Shown: piece after piece, positions 23,901 to 35,590 of the stretch | Numbering within the stretch: the stretch's first letter is position 1 | Layout: every line of letters starts with the position of its first letter | The notes under the pieces: model-generated | What the model was told of the DNA's origin: nothing | Database searches by the model: none | What the model saw: only the letters and a program-made list of their open reading frames with translations | Assembly: GCA_031216445.1 (NCBI GenBank) | Contig: CM062219.1 | Span: 7,082,501 to 7,146,500, forward strand | DNA: 64,000 bases | Direction of reading: 5' to 3' | Source: Lateolabrax maculatus | Lineage: Eukaryota; Chordata; Actinopteri; Acropomatiformes; Lateolabracidae | Translations under genes and position numbers: made by a program

Positions 23901-26900
23901 CTCTTTACAGAAAGCCTTAGCATCCGACCAGGTCCTGGTGGTCTCCTCCATCCAGTAGCAGGAGTAGCCGTATGCATCCCAGCCCTGACACAAATTACAG
24001 AGGTGAGTGCTATGATTTTCAACATGCACTGTAGCTTTCTTTCAACAGACATCATAACTTGGGTCTAAGCTTTTAAATAAAAGAGAAAAATTAAATATAT
24101 GGTTAGAGTTTGTCCTACCTGGGGGCATCCGTACACAGTGGGTTTTACAGAGGGCACAGGGTAATGTGCTTTGGGCTTTTTGCATATGTAGGTATTGAGC
24201 TCTGTACAGGACACGTCGTTCCATCGGCCAGTCTGGAACAGAAGTGAAATCAACAACAAAATGATCACAGTCCACGGCAACGAATGAATAATGTGGGCAG
24301 CTTGAATTTTTCCATGCAGGATACACTTTGAGTTTGTATCTGTAGTATAAAATGTATTTTACTGGTGTGTAAGAATATTTTTGCCATCCTCCTCACCTGG
24401 TGTAACATCTCAACACAGTCTTCACTGAACCCATCGTGGTTGTTAGGTTCCCCTGGAGCCCAATAAGTGAAGGTCACCATGTGTTCGTCAGACCAGGTGA
24501 ACATACCGGGCACGATCAGGTCATTCAGACCGGTCCATACGTCACTGGTGGCTGTAAAAGACAACCAAGAAAAAAAAAACACACATCATATGGAATTCCT
24601 TCAGTTTCTAGTTATAACACCACTGTGGAAAATGTTACTTATTTTTAGTCATCAAAACATGACACGTGTACCTTTTTCACAAGCTTTCTTTTCTTTTCTC
24701 CATCTCATTAGCCTACTATAATCCACATTACTTGATTCAGATTTCAGTTTTGTACAATAAGTTGACACTGATTCAGAATCACATACTATTTTATCAACAT
24801 TTAACCCAAGCTGACAGTGTCAAAATTGAATTTGTTATGTGGGAGTGAATACGAGTCGATTTTACCTCAAGTTACCTAAACTTTTACTTCTACCTCCTTT
24901 CTACTTTCGGACTTTCCTTATCATTAAACCGCCTTTCAACCCTTATTTTTCTAGATCCATACCCATGTACAGGTAGCTTTCCAGCCAGCTCTGCTCCGTC
25001 ATCGACAAGATGGATACGAGTTCAGCACCAATGCTCCTGCAGGTGTCCTGGGCAGCACGCCATGTCTTTTTGTCTCCAAATGGTTTGTAGCAGAATTCTC
25101 CAAACTCATACCAATCAGGCCCCGAACACCTCAGCTCTGGAGGAGAGAGGGATGAGACAGATTTTGGAATCAGTGCAAAATACCCTTACAGAAAGAGAAA
25201 AAGATTTAAGAGATTAATTTAAAAGATTACAAATGCATTTCCACTCACCCCCATCTGCAAACGTGTAAGACACAGCATAGTTTCCATCAAATCTGCAGAA
25301 AAATACATTAGTTATTGAATTAGCCTCCCTGAACTGCTGCACTACTGAAGGAAAAGGGATTTGGTTTGAAAGGCAGCTACTTACTGTCTTGTGGTGATGC
25401 CATTCCTGGTGGAGCCGGCATAGAAGTCCTGTCCTGCAGCTTTCAACAAAGTACAATCTCCTCCGATGTCATTTAATATCACTCCAGCGTGGATAGCTGC
25501 CGCACAAATGTTTGAGTCCTGTTAAAGGAGACAGAGCAGAGAGATTTTATATATTCAGATTTTTTAAAAATCTTTGCGTAACACTGTATAGATGTTGTGA
25601 TGCAGACACAACACATTCACATACCCCACGATATACTGAAGTGCCGTACACATTGTAATTGACACGGGCGCAGCCTGCTGGACAGTGGACACTGAAAGAC
25701 ACATGAGAATCTATTGCATCAGGTTGTGTGAGCAATGAAAAAATCTCACAAAAAATAACATGATCACACAATACAAATGCTACATATGATATGCAGTGCA
25801 TCACTATATGTCTAAAAATAATATTTCAGGGTTAACTCACGTCATTTGATCATTGGCAAAGTTGAAGTTGGGCTTATTAGCACATGTGATTGCATCTGTT
25901 GAAACATAATTTTTCAATATTGACCATCAGTGTTTATCTGTGAAAGCACAGAATAGTATCACGGCCAATTTTGACCAATAATAAAATATAATTTTGGGAA
26001 TTCGGTAAAGTGATTTTCTTACAGTCCGGTGTGCATCCTAAGACGTCAAAGCGAAGGCCTGCCTGACCGCTGAACTCCAGTGGGAGGATGCGGACGTACT
26101 GAGCTGACACCGGTGTACCCAGCAGCTGAGTATCAGGAGTGTCTCTGTCTGTTGAGCCTGGGAAAAACTGGAAATCAAGAAAATCTAGAATGAGAACCTG
26201 TTCTCCATCTTCACAGTTTGGTTTTTTGAACCAGGAAGATCTTGACCTCTTGGTAATGTTGAAATTTGGCAGGTGGCCGTCTCTGCTTACTCACCTGCCC
26301 GTCAGCAGTGTAGTCGGTCCAGGTTGTTCCGTCCATACTGTGCTGGAGCTTAAATTTGGTGAGCCAGTGGTCATTTTGAGGACAACCCTGGATTACTATT
26401 CCTGTTACTTTTCTGGTCTGGCCCAGATTTACCTGGATCCAGCTTGAGGTTGCTGAGGATACCAATTCAACACCCAATAGTTTTTGTCAATCAAAACTCT
26501 GTCTCCACCTTAACCATCAATTAAAATATTAATTAATGTAACTGCCGGGTTAGTACATACGGCTTCCTGAAGGCATCCAGCAGGAATTTCCATTCAAACG
26601 GGCTTTGTTGGGAGTGAAGAGACCAATGGAGGAGGAAGCAGAGAGCTGCGAGTCTGTGATGTTCCCGTCCTCGACGCCCAGGCCGTGCAGACACACTGTG
26701 AGCAGCAGAATCGCAATACAAAACATTAACCTTCAGCTGTGATTTACCAATTCAGGGGCATTTTGTGATACTCCAGGAGACATGGAGGTTCGATTTGAAA
26801 CTACCAAAAACCAAAGAGCCCACCTTTTTGTTCACAACTGTAGGTGATCTGGAGATATTTAGATACAGTGGGGCAGGGGTCCACCTCCGTATGGGCGTAT

Positions 26901-29900
26901 GCAAAGCAGTAGGGATGGTTGTCACACCTCTTTCTATAGTGAGGAAGGATACCATCCACTGTGCAGCTCCCTACAGAACAGTGATTATCTTTAAGTTAAG
27001 CATAGATCAATATTTACTCATTCATTTGATATGATTTACAGTAAACAATTAGCAACCAAAAGGTAACAATATACACTGAGAGGTAACTGCAGATGAAGAT
27101 AATGAAAAAGACGCCTTTTAAATATCCAATGTGAAGAAATTCAGAGATTTCTCCATCTTAATTCCTCTTTGCATTTGTGATTGTAGAATTTGACTAAGGG
27201 ACTACTGTGCCGCATCACCTCCTGATCCATCCAGGTGTGGACAGATGTCATCACTCTTTCGCCCGTAGAAAGCCGACTGGATGTTAATGACACTGTCCTG
27301 TGGACAGTGAAGGACAGCAGAGGAGTCCTGGCACACCAGCGCCGTCATGAAACCTGCAGCAGGAAGGATTCACACATCAAGTGATTATTTGACGACAAAT
27401 AAATTGCGCGTCATTTCACACGTCATTTGTACATAGACGGTTGTATGGAAAACGGATCATAACGTATATGTTTTTCGTTGTTGTTTCAAGGAGTCACTAC
27501 ACAGGGAGCCATGCCATATAGTGAGGAATTATTACCATCATGAGGTGGAGGAGGTTGAGGTGTTTTTCCTGAAAGAGGAGCCATGAGTATAAAGTTACCA
27601 ACGTGTATCAACAATGTAAATTTTGCCTTCTGTTTGCAAATGTCAACAACAACAATTAAAGGGACCTATCTCACCTCTCCGCTTGCAGATGTATCCTCTT
27701 TTGTAATCACAGTTGTCGTCGTTCCAGTAGCCGTTGTTAATAAGTATAGACAGGCAGTTTTCACCGAAATAGTTGTCTGGGTTACCTGTGAACAAAAATG
27801 AGGTCAAGAATGGAAATTCAGTTGTCATTTTTTACAATAATGCATTTTCACAGAAAACATGCAGAACAGATTTGGCGTTAAATTAACCTGCATTCCAACG
27901 AATGTATCTGAAAGGGGAACCGTCTGTCCACTCCCAGCCACCTTCAGTGACGGAGTCATGACCGCCCATCCACAGAGAGATCCCTGTAGGACTCAGCTGG
28001 ATCACACCTGAGAGGAAACAACAAAATACAAATTAAGGTGAGTCAAAAACACAGACAGCTTGTGGGAACAAATACACAAACACCAGACTTTATATTTTAT
28101 AGAGTAGGCTGAAAAGCAGTGTTTCACTGCCCTCTCTGGTAGAAAGTTTAATGCCTGTTTCACATCCTGGGTGTGGTCAATAGTGTGCTTTGTTGTAACT
28201 GTAACCACACCCAACAGAGATGTCACTGTGCCCTGGAGTACACTTGTATATCTCTGCAGCAAGTGAGAAGTTAAACCACTGGCACACATGAAAGCAACAT
28301 ATTATCCAGACCAATTGTCTAAAACAAGAGCCATCACAATAATTTTAAAGATGCTATAGTCACAAAAATTATTTTTTACGTGCAGAATTTAGCTATAACA
28401 ACATGAAATGTAATTAAAGTTTATTGGTAGTATATTGAACTCTATATATTGTACTGAGGTAGTTAGTATGACAAATTTATTAGCGCCACAAGCACACATT
28501 TTGAGAATTAAGTAGAAATATTTAGAGAAAAAGAAGACTAAATTTTGAGAAAAAAAACTGTATTACGTAATATTACAACTTTATTCTTGATATATTACAT
28601 GACTTATTACTCATGACATACCACTTTACTCTCAAAATCTCCTTGTCGTAAAGATGTGAAGGTTCATACCTTGTATGAAGGCCTGTTCAAATGGATCGGT
28701 GATACTGACAAGGTCTCCTCCCTGGTTGACACAGTCGGCTCGAGCCTCTGCCCACTTCCTCATCGACAGGTAGTTAAACAAGTAGCAGTAGTCGTTAAAA
28801 GGGTCAGACATCCAAGAACCACATTTCTCATTCCATCCTGTGACAAACACAACGCACAACAGTTCAAATATGCACATATCCAGATAAACACACTCATATT
28901 ATCAGTTTAAGATCATGCTTGAAGTGTAATGATCAGTGTAGCATCAAGATTTACCTGGTCCAGATGTTGGGGGCTGGGGAGGAGGTCCTTGTCCCTTGGC
29001 TGTGAGACAAGACAAAGAATAACTATGAAATACCGTATGATTACATCACAAGAGAAATATGAATAAAAAAGTACTGCATCAGACCTTTTTTGCAGATAAA
29101 TTCCTTTGTGGCTGTGCAGAAATCATCATTGAGTTTCCCAGGTTCATGGTGATTCATCCCTCTGAGGTGCACACAGTCCTCGTTATCCTGCCAGTTGTCT
29201 GGCTGGTTTGGCCCCCACGGGAGGAAGTCCTGAGATCCAAAACAAAAAACAGCCCAGACTTAAATGCTGCTTTTCCATGTGCAGCTTCATAGTCATACTG
29301 CAGCATTTGTGCATAATGAAGCATTGAAGAAAGAACATGATCTTCTGTTTAAGATGATTATTTACTTAATTTTCACTATCATTTTACAGTTATATGGATC
29401 ACACAATACGTTCATTGCTTAATCACTTACTGCAGGAGTTCCATCGGTGTATACAAACTGGTTTTCAACACTGATATCATTCAAACCCACCCAGGCTTCC
29501 CCTGGCATGTGAGCTGCAGATAAAACATTAATTTACATTTCATTAAATACATTCACATTCACAGTATTCATGTAATTTCCTGATGAGTTATTTCATTATA
29601 ATTGGATGAACTAGAGTGCTTTCTTGGCTGCTGACCAGTAAGGAAACTCAGTTCTTCCTGTGAGTGGAAGCTGGCCAGGTGAGCCTGCTCTCTGTTACAG
29701 TGAGCCTCGGCATCCTGCCAGTTTTTCACCGTCTCGGTCTCAAACTGGTAGCAGAAGTCTCCATACAACAAATATCCAGGGTCACAGTGGGAATCTGAAG
29801 CAAAGTAATTACACATTTATTAACACAGCTTTAGTTAAACAGTATGTAAAGAGGGAACCTGAAGTCTGACTGACCAGGCGCTGAAGTCGGTTTGGGGTTC

Positions 29901-32900
29901 TGTCCACCTGTCATCTCACAAATGTAACCCAGGCTTTTGAAGCAGTTGGTTGTTTCCCATTTGCCCTCATAATTTCCTGGAAGAGAACATAAATGCAGCT
30001 GGTTTTACAATTCCAGGCTCAACTGAAAATACATGACGTGTCAGATTAGGTCGTTGATTCTACCTGTGAATATCTGTCCACAGTCCCAGAGGTTTGCAGT
30101 GTTTTTGGGCCAACCAGAACCATAGTTAGAAAACGTAATGGCAGTTTTATCCACCCATCTGAAACTCCCGTCCTGGTCCTTATCTGGTAACGTCACAAAC
30201 CGGAAAAAATTAATGGAAAGGGCCATTTTCACAAATCACATTTTAGTGTAAAGATAACAAGACATGTTTTGTTATTGTTCCACATTGAGCATCAAAACAT
30301 AAAGTGTGTAAAGTACCTGATAAACCAATCCAGAGGTCAGGAATGTCCACTTGGTGAAAGTCTGGAAGGTACCCATTAATGAAGAACTGTTCTTCTTGAC
30401 TGTGCACGAGGAACGGGACAAAAACGACAGACAAGGTAAGATTTCTACCGTCCTAACAAGAACCTCGCTCTGCATACTTAAATGCAGCATGAATCTTAAA
30501 TGCCTTTAAGGGAGACTATGTAATTTTGGCTGAACAGCGGACACAAGTGGAAAGAGTGTGATTAGAATTGGACTACATCAAGGAAACAACCAATATGTGA
30601 GGTTTAATTCATATTTAAAGCTGCATTAATTATTGTGTTTTACATTAATAATGGATTAAACAACTGTGTGTATTGTAAAGGATGCTGCATGTAATGAATA
30701 ACCCACAGATAATTGTCACATAATCCTGCAGTCCTGATCTGCCACTGAGCTTAGTTAAAAAAAGCTCAGATAAACCTACTGTACGCTATATACCAAGCAA
30801 AAAAACTAAACAAAAGAGACAAAGTTTGCAAATAGTTGGTAAACTTAGTGGAGCATTTAGCAGCTAAAGAGCCAGATATTTTCATCAGGAGTCAGTTGAG
30901 ATCAAAAACTTTTTCTTCTTTAAAAAATGTTACATGCTTGTCATTTTGTTCTTCCCTACCTGTTTATAATGAGCAGGTGGGACCCCATATCGGAGCACTT
31001 GGTGAGGGCCTCATGCCAGGTGGTCAACAGATTGATATTACTGACCAACCAGTAACAACTGCCAGCGAAGCTCAGCCAGCCAGAAGGGCAGATGGCTGGA
31101 GGAGAGAACAACATTATTATACTTTTATGATGAAAATAAAGACAACATGACTGGGACAAGAGATGTCATCTGTGTTTATTTCCGAAACAATCCAGCTTAC
31201 TGTTCAGTGGTCGTTTACACATGTAAGGACGCTCGTATCTGCACACATGGGATTTCCATTTCCCAAATTCGTCTGATACATCTTTGATTATTGCCGAACA
31301 TGAGCCGGCCTGTGCATCACTGTTGGAGAACGTGTGTTTAAACCTTGATGTCACAAATGAATATTTAAGTTTAAATGATGATTTTTATACGATATGATAT
31401 CTTACACTGTAGGTTCACCGTCAGCCCAGTTTGTGTACTGCACTTGGATAGCATCAGACCAGGTGAACTGACTGTTTCCTGCTTCAACTTCACATGAAAT
31501 CTTGTTGCATTTCTGGAGAAACAAAGCTCATCTTCACATTGATGTACTAAATATTCATATCCAATAACAAAGAGGCAAATGAGCTTCTGAATGCCACACT
31601 ATGTTCCTCTCACCAGTGTGGAAAGCCCAATCCAGAGGTCAAACCGTGATGGGTCTGTGAGTGTCCCTATGAGGTACTGCTCTTCTCCTGCTGAGGTAAC
31701 GGACACCAGGTCTGCTCCGTCCTGCAAACAGTCATATCTGGCTGCGGACCAACTCTTCCGGGTGTCTGCCTTCAGCTTGTAGCAGTTGGAGCCGTATGGT
31801 CTCCAGCCGTTGGCTAAGTCACACTGTGGGCTGGGATTCGCTAAAGAGCAGAAAAGAAATTATGTTTAAAATGTAGTCAGTCCCCCGTGTGAAGAATGGT
31901 GGTGCTCGACACAGGTCAGCCAATGTGAACTTTGACTTTGGTATCACATAAAGCCTTTAGGAAACATGGTTCCTTTCTGTTTTGCTGTTTGATGTAAAGG
32001 TAATGCAGAAACGTTAGTCTTTTGTTTAGTTTCTGACCACTTGTAGTGCTATCGATGCTTACACGAATGATGTTTGAACATCTCGCTGTCATTAAATTTT
32101 ACACCACAACCAAACCATATGGATCTCAATACAGTGTCTGACTTGAGCAGATTTCATGAAAAATAAAAGGTTGTGTGGGTTTTGCATAAATTCAAAACTT
32201 CAGAGAAATCACTGCTGCATAAATGAAAACCAGTATTATAATTTCTGTTGCCTGAGTAGGGGAGGGGAGGTAATAAAATAAATTTGATCGCTCCAGAACT
32301 TTAATAGATACGGTAAAAATGGATGCTATTTGGTGGACTTACGGTTAATGTGCTTGCAGATATATTTTCTCTTGACATTGCAGTTCTCATCATTCCACTG
32401 TCCAAAGCTAGATCCTACCACCTGACCACAGTCCTCCCCAGGGTCAGCACCCCAGTTATCAGGCTGGCCTTGCATCCAGTATCTGAAACAGGAGAGAAAT
32501 CATCACACTTGTATTCATGTACAACTTAAATGATTTATTTATTATTATTTATTTTTTAGGTAACAGTATTACATACGATATGTATGGTATAAAAGGACTC
32601 CCATCACTCCACTCCCAGACACCTTCTGAGATTTGGTCATTCAGGCCGAACCAGTAGATCTCCGTACCAATTTGTGTCCTCACCCACAACTAGAAATAAG
32701 ACATAAAAAATAAATTGAATCCAGTGTGTGAAATGATGAGAGAACATATATCCAATCTTTCTGGAAGCTTGTGCCTGTCGTCTCACCCTCTCGTGAATGT
32801 CCTGAATGCTCATCAGGTTGCTGTTCTGCTCCAAACAAAACGCGTTAGCCTCCAGCCATGACTTTGTATCAGTCGAAAAGAAATAACATTTATTCTCATT

Positions 32901-34446
32901 CTCCCTCCAGCCTGGCTGACACTGGCAATGGGCTGAAAATACAACAATACAACATATGGTTACATGATGAATTGAATAGAAAAAATACATCACAAAGAAC
33001 ACAGCAAAGTTAATATGTGAGACAGTGGATCAGAAATACTACCCTCCTCTTAGGCAAGTTAGTATTTATTTTTGTATCATGATACAATTGATCCCTGAAA
33101 AGGTCATTTTATTTTCTCTTATCGTCCTCCGCAGAGAGGTCAGAATGCTTAAAGGGTGATTAAAAAAAAATTACATTAATCTCTGTTTGTTCAAGATTTG
33201 AAGACCGAAAGGGGCAACCATCATAGCCAACTCTAAGTACCTCAAGCTGCAGTTCCTGTAAAGGCCGCTAGATGCTGGCCTCACAAAATTGGCTTTGAAG
33301 TGACAAGGAAAACCCTGAACTTAACAGACACGGATGTAAAATGTATGCACCATTTTGCAGATTACAAAACATGATGGAATAACATCTTGTAGGTGGGAAG
33401 AATAGTAGAATAAGTGTACTCTGATTACTTTTCATGGCTGATAAGTAAAAATTGCCCAGTTGATGTGGAATTTCCCAAGATTGTGTAATTTGAATGGCCA
33501 TCAATCATAAAAGTCCCATGACAGATCCACAGTCCAGCCATGTCAGTCAACTCTCAGCACTTCATACAAATCTATGGGTAATGTTTTACTTTAACAACTT
33601 TTACAGACACTGTAGAATCACATGTTTGGCACACATCTGTAACGAAAACCACCACTGATGCAAAGTTGAAGCGACTGCAAAGCGTTCAAATGTTTTCCCC
33701 CTCACCATTGTCTCTCTGCCTGAGACAGTTGGCTGCCAGGTCAATAATAATAAAGAAAAAGCATAAACCATACATTCTTTCTAAAGACAACAATATTTGT
33801 CAGTAAAGTAACCCAGTGTCTCAAGACATTTTCTTCCATTTGATTAGAGATCACATTAGAGACAGAAAGAGTTGAACAAAGTACAAAAGATGTTTATTTC
33901 TTTGTTCATTTAAAATAAATAAGAACAAAGTAAAGCTTAGTCTATGATATCCATGAGTGAATATACTGTTCTAATTACTGCTGAATTAAAAATTTATTTT
34001 AATTTCAACAGTGGGAACTGATTGATATCATCTACCCATCTTTTTATTGCTTTTATGCCAAAACATGTGACTAGATTCTCCTTTCCATCTCAGGTCAAAT
34101 TTGCACTTTTAATATCTTCAAAAACAAAAAAGCATAAAACACAACTCATTTAAGTAATGTCCTCAACAGCTGCATCACATTAAAACACATATTAGTTGAA
34201 AAGCACAACTTTCAGTTCATATTTCAGATGGTACTCCTTCATTGATACACTTGTATATTTATTTTGATGATTGAAACCCAGGGTCAGTGCTCTCAGGTTT
34301 ATACTGGTGAGAGTAATTGTACATTTTGCTGTCAGGGATCAAGAGTCACAAGCGTTTCAAAAATTTGGATCAAAAAGAGACTTACCGCAAGCAAGAAGTG
34401 CAGCAAAGCTAAGCAGCTGCAGAAGCATTCTTTGTCTTCTGTCCAT
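17402..34446 (-). CDS. Large multi-lectin type I membrane receptor: 12 CTLDs plus SUEL, F5/8C and LCCL
   Basis: About 50 coding exons reconstruct a protein of roughly 2,170 residues. Order: signal peptide (MDRRQRMLLQLLSFAALLAC, 34386-34446; a second in-frame ATG at 34428), CTLD1-5 (27675-32932), SUEL lectin (26824-27353), F5/8C (26023-26695), LCCL (25249-25895), CTLD6-12 (18061-25136), a stalk and transmembrane exon (17545-17690), and a tail ending NPNFAGESDT (17402-17446). Each CTLD has the WIGL-type core and paired cysteines; many keep EPN or QPD plus WND, as in Ca-dependent sugar binding. Pro-rich linkers separate several domains. A role as an endocytic or adhesion pattern receptor is inferred from the mannose-receptor family; the ricin-type and FN2 modules of that family are absent. 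I cannot name the gene. The exons could instead form two genes divided at about 26.7-26.8 kb, but splice phase and cysteine placement favour one. Confidence 0.87.
18061..25136 (-). other. C-terminal block: CTLD6-CTLD12 of the lectin receptor
   Basis: Seven CTLDs follow the LCCL. Approximate spans: CTLD6 24119-25136, CTLD7 23080-24119, CTLD8 22376-23060, CTLD9 21004-22075, CTLD10 19506-20080, CTLD11 18735-19360, CTLD12 18061-18615. Sugar-site motifs: CTLD6, 8, 9, 10 and 12 EPN with WND; CTLD11 EPS with WND; CTLD7 QPD with WDD. This half of the protein therefore carries the best mannose-type sites, next to the membrane. Pro-rich linkers such as PPTKAPTPPP, PILPPVPPPP and HTPPPPTQP separate neighbours. 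Confidence 0.88.
25249..25895 (-). other. LCCL domain of the lectin receptor
   Basis: Exons 25841-25895, 25625-25691, 25385-25518 and 25249-25292 encode an LCCL module: ANDQMTVHCPAGC, then VYGTSVYRGDSNICAAAIHA, then a Gly-rich segment and STRNGITTRQFDGNYAVSY. The HCPAGC and ICAAAIHAG signatures are diagnostic. LCCL occurs in cochlin, Limulus factor C and DCBLD proteins. In DCBLD1/2 it precedes an F5/8C domain, whereas here it follows one. Confidence 0.9.
26023..26695 (-). other. F5/8C (discoidin) domain of the lectin receptor
   Basis: Exons 26561-26695, 26295-26452 and 26023-26167 give a full coagulation-factor-type C domain. It opens with a Cys followed by LGVEDGNITDSQLSASSS, continues with SSWIQVNLGQTRKVTGIVIQG in the middle, and ends with YVRILPLEFSGQAGLRFDVL followed by GC. 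The first and last cysteines are those that pair in this family. Such domains bind lipids, collagen or sugars; the ligand here is unknown. Confidence 0.9.
26824..27353 (-). other. SUEL / rhamnose-binding lectin domain of the lectin receptor
   Basis: Two exons (27219-27353 and 26824-26970) encode about 94 residues with the hallmarks of the SUEL (Gal_Lectin) fold. These are an early CPQDSVINIQSAFYGR segment carrying the YGR motif and a late DPCPTVSKYLQITYSC segment carrying the DPC motif and closing cysteine. A Pro-rich mini-exon (27536-27568) joins it to CTLD5. SUEL domains occur in fish egg rhamnose-binding lectins, latrophilins and PKD1-like proteins. An adjacent in-frame TAG follows if the donor at 26823 is not used, so this exon could in principle end a shorter secreted form. 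Confidence 0.87.
27675..32932 (-). other. N-terminal block: CTLD1-CTLD5 of the lectin receptor
   Basis: CTLD1 lies in exons 32787-32932, 32577-32689 and 32343-32482; CTLD2 in 31614-31840, 31406-31512 and 31201-31319; CTLD3 in 30960-31095, 30316-30399, 30064-30183 and 29875-29976; CTLD4 in 29636-29794, 29431-29513 and 29085-29229; CTLD5 in 28670-28837, 27888-28007 and 27675-27785. A Pro-rich linker exon lies at 28955-28999. Sugar-site motifs vary: CTLD1 QPD with WND, CTLD2 EPT without WND, CTLD3 WPK without WND, CTLD4 QPD with LND, CTLD5 NPD with WND. By the family rule (EPN mannose-type, QPD galactose-type) CTLD1 and CTLD4 could bind galactose-type sugars; CTLD2 and CTLD3 probably do not bind sugar by the classical site. 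Confidence 0.88.
32933..34385 (-). other. Intron 1 of the lectin receptor gene
   Basis: It separates the signal-peptide exon (donor GTAAG at 34385) from CTLD1 (acceptor TTTTCAG at 32933-32934). No additional domain exon, RNA gene or clear repeat was found in this AT-rich stretch. It is the longest intron of an otherwise compact gene. Confidence 0.6.
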
Positions 34447-35590
34447 TTGTATTTCTGTGTTAAACTCTTAAGGTGTGTTTCTACACATCCTAATATCTTT
34501 AAGGTTTTTCTCCAAAATCCCCTGAGCCTGGCAGTGTGTGTGATGTGCTCTTGCTCAAAGTTATCAGACCTCTGAGCATCTTCTCTTTGATTCACCTCTT
34601 TTCAGCATCTGTACAGGGTCCAAAGACTGAAAGCAGTAAAACACAGATGACAAACACTTGACCTCTTCACTCATTTTCTACATTACAACCTACGGTCGTT
34701 TGCTACCAAATAAAACTTAAATGATAAAAACAAAGTTGGCTATTTTGATTCCACAATGTGCAATATTAAAGATAAAACATTTGAATTTCATACAACCAAA
34801 AATTACAATTACCAATAAGAAACACATATTTGACAATGCAAAATGTACATATTTTCTTAGGTTAAAAGGAAACATTTTTTAATGTTTATATTTCAACAAA
34901 GAATTGTAAAGCACTTCTGAGTTTACTTGTAACTGAATTACTTTACTAATCAAAAGATAAAAAGGCTGGACATATTTCATTCAATGCAAATTTCCGTGAG
35001 CCATTTCATTCTTTGTACTAAATAATTGTTCAAAAATGGTAGAAATTCTGCGAGCTGTGTGGTATAGGCCCCAAGAACTCATATCACACAGAACATAATC
35101 ATAATATAAACACACTATTTTTTTCTTGAACATCACAAACTATCAGGGTATGTAAACAATCTATGCAACAGGAGTTTCAGGCATCTTAAAGAACCTTAAT
35201 GACACAGTGATTATGGGAGAGTGCATATCACATTTGACAGTGAAACCACAAAGTCCAGAAGACAGTTTATAACAACCACATGTCAACTGTCAATAAACCT
35301 TATACTGCTAAACATCTGCCTCAAACTGTTACTTTTTAACTTGGTTTAATAGGATGTTACAAAACAATAAACCCAAATTTGAAATCAAATTCTCATTTGT
35401 ATGTTTTATTGCTCAGCAAACATATCAGAATCATTATCAATCTGACTTTTCAGATAAATATAATTTTATGAATCTTCCTTTAAAAAAATGCAACCCCAAC
35501 AGTGTTGTAGGACAATTATCATAAAAGTAACAAAACTCTTTTGGTCCGTGTCCTGACTGGAAGAAGAATTACAGGAAAAAACATGAAACA
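34447..35590 (-). promoter_or_regulatory. Presumed promoter and 5'UTR region of the lectin receptor
   Basis: This AT-rich stretch lies between the lectin start codon and the probable 3' end of KLHL8. No CpG island, obvious TATA element or coding exon was recognised, so the assignment is positional only. The lack of a CpG island suits a tissue-restricted gene. Confidence 0.35.

Noticed and set aside
26561..26727. Independent gene start MFCIAILLLTVCLHGLG before the F5/8C domain
   Set aside because: The hydrophobic residues coincide with a good acceptor tract, the first F5/8C cysteine would be cut off with the signal peptide, and an in-phase splice from the SUEL exon exists. Kept as an open alternative in the findings.
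28540..28640. Possible (ATTACGACTTTATTCTC)-type tandem repeat in a lectin intron
   Set aside because: Similar phrases occur, but the units are too diverged to support a repeat call by eye.
17402..34446. Naming the lectin gene MRC1, MRC2, LY75 or PLA2R1
   Set aside because: No ricin-type or FN2 module is present, the CTLD count is 12, and SUEL, F5/8C and LCCL domains are inserted. Automatic annotation may still label it 'macrophage mannose receptor-like'.
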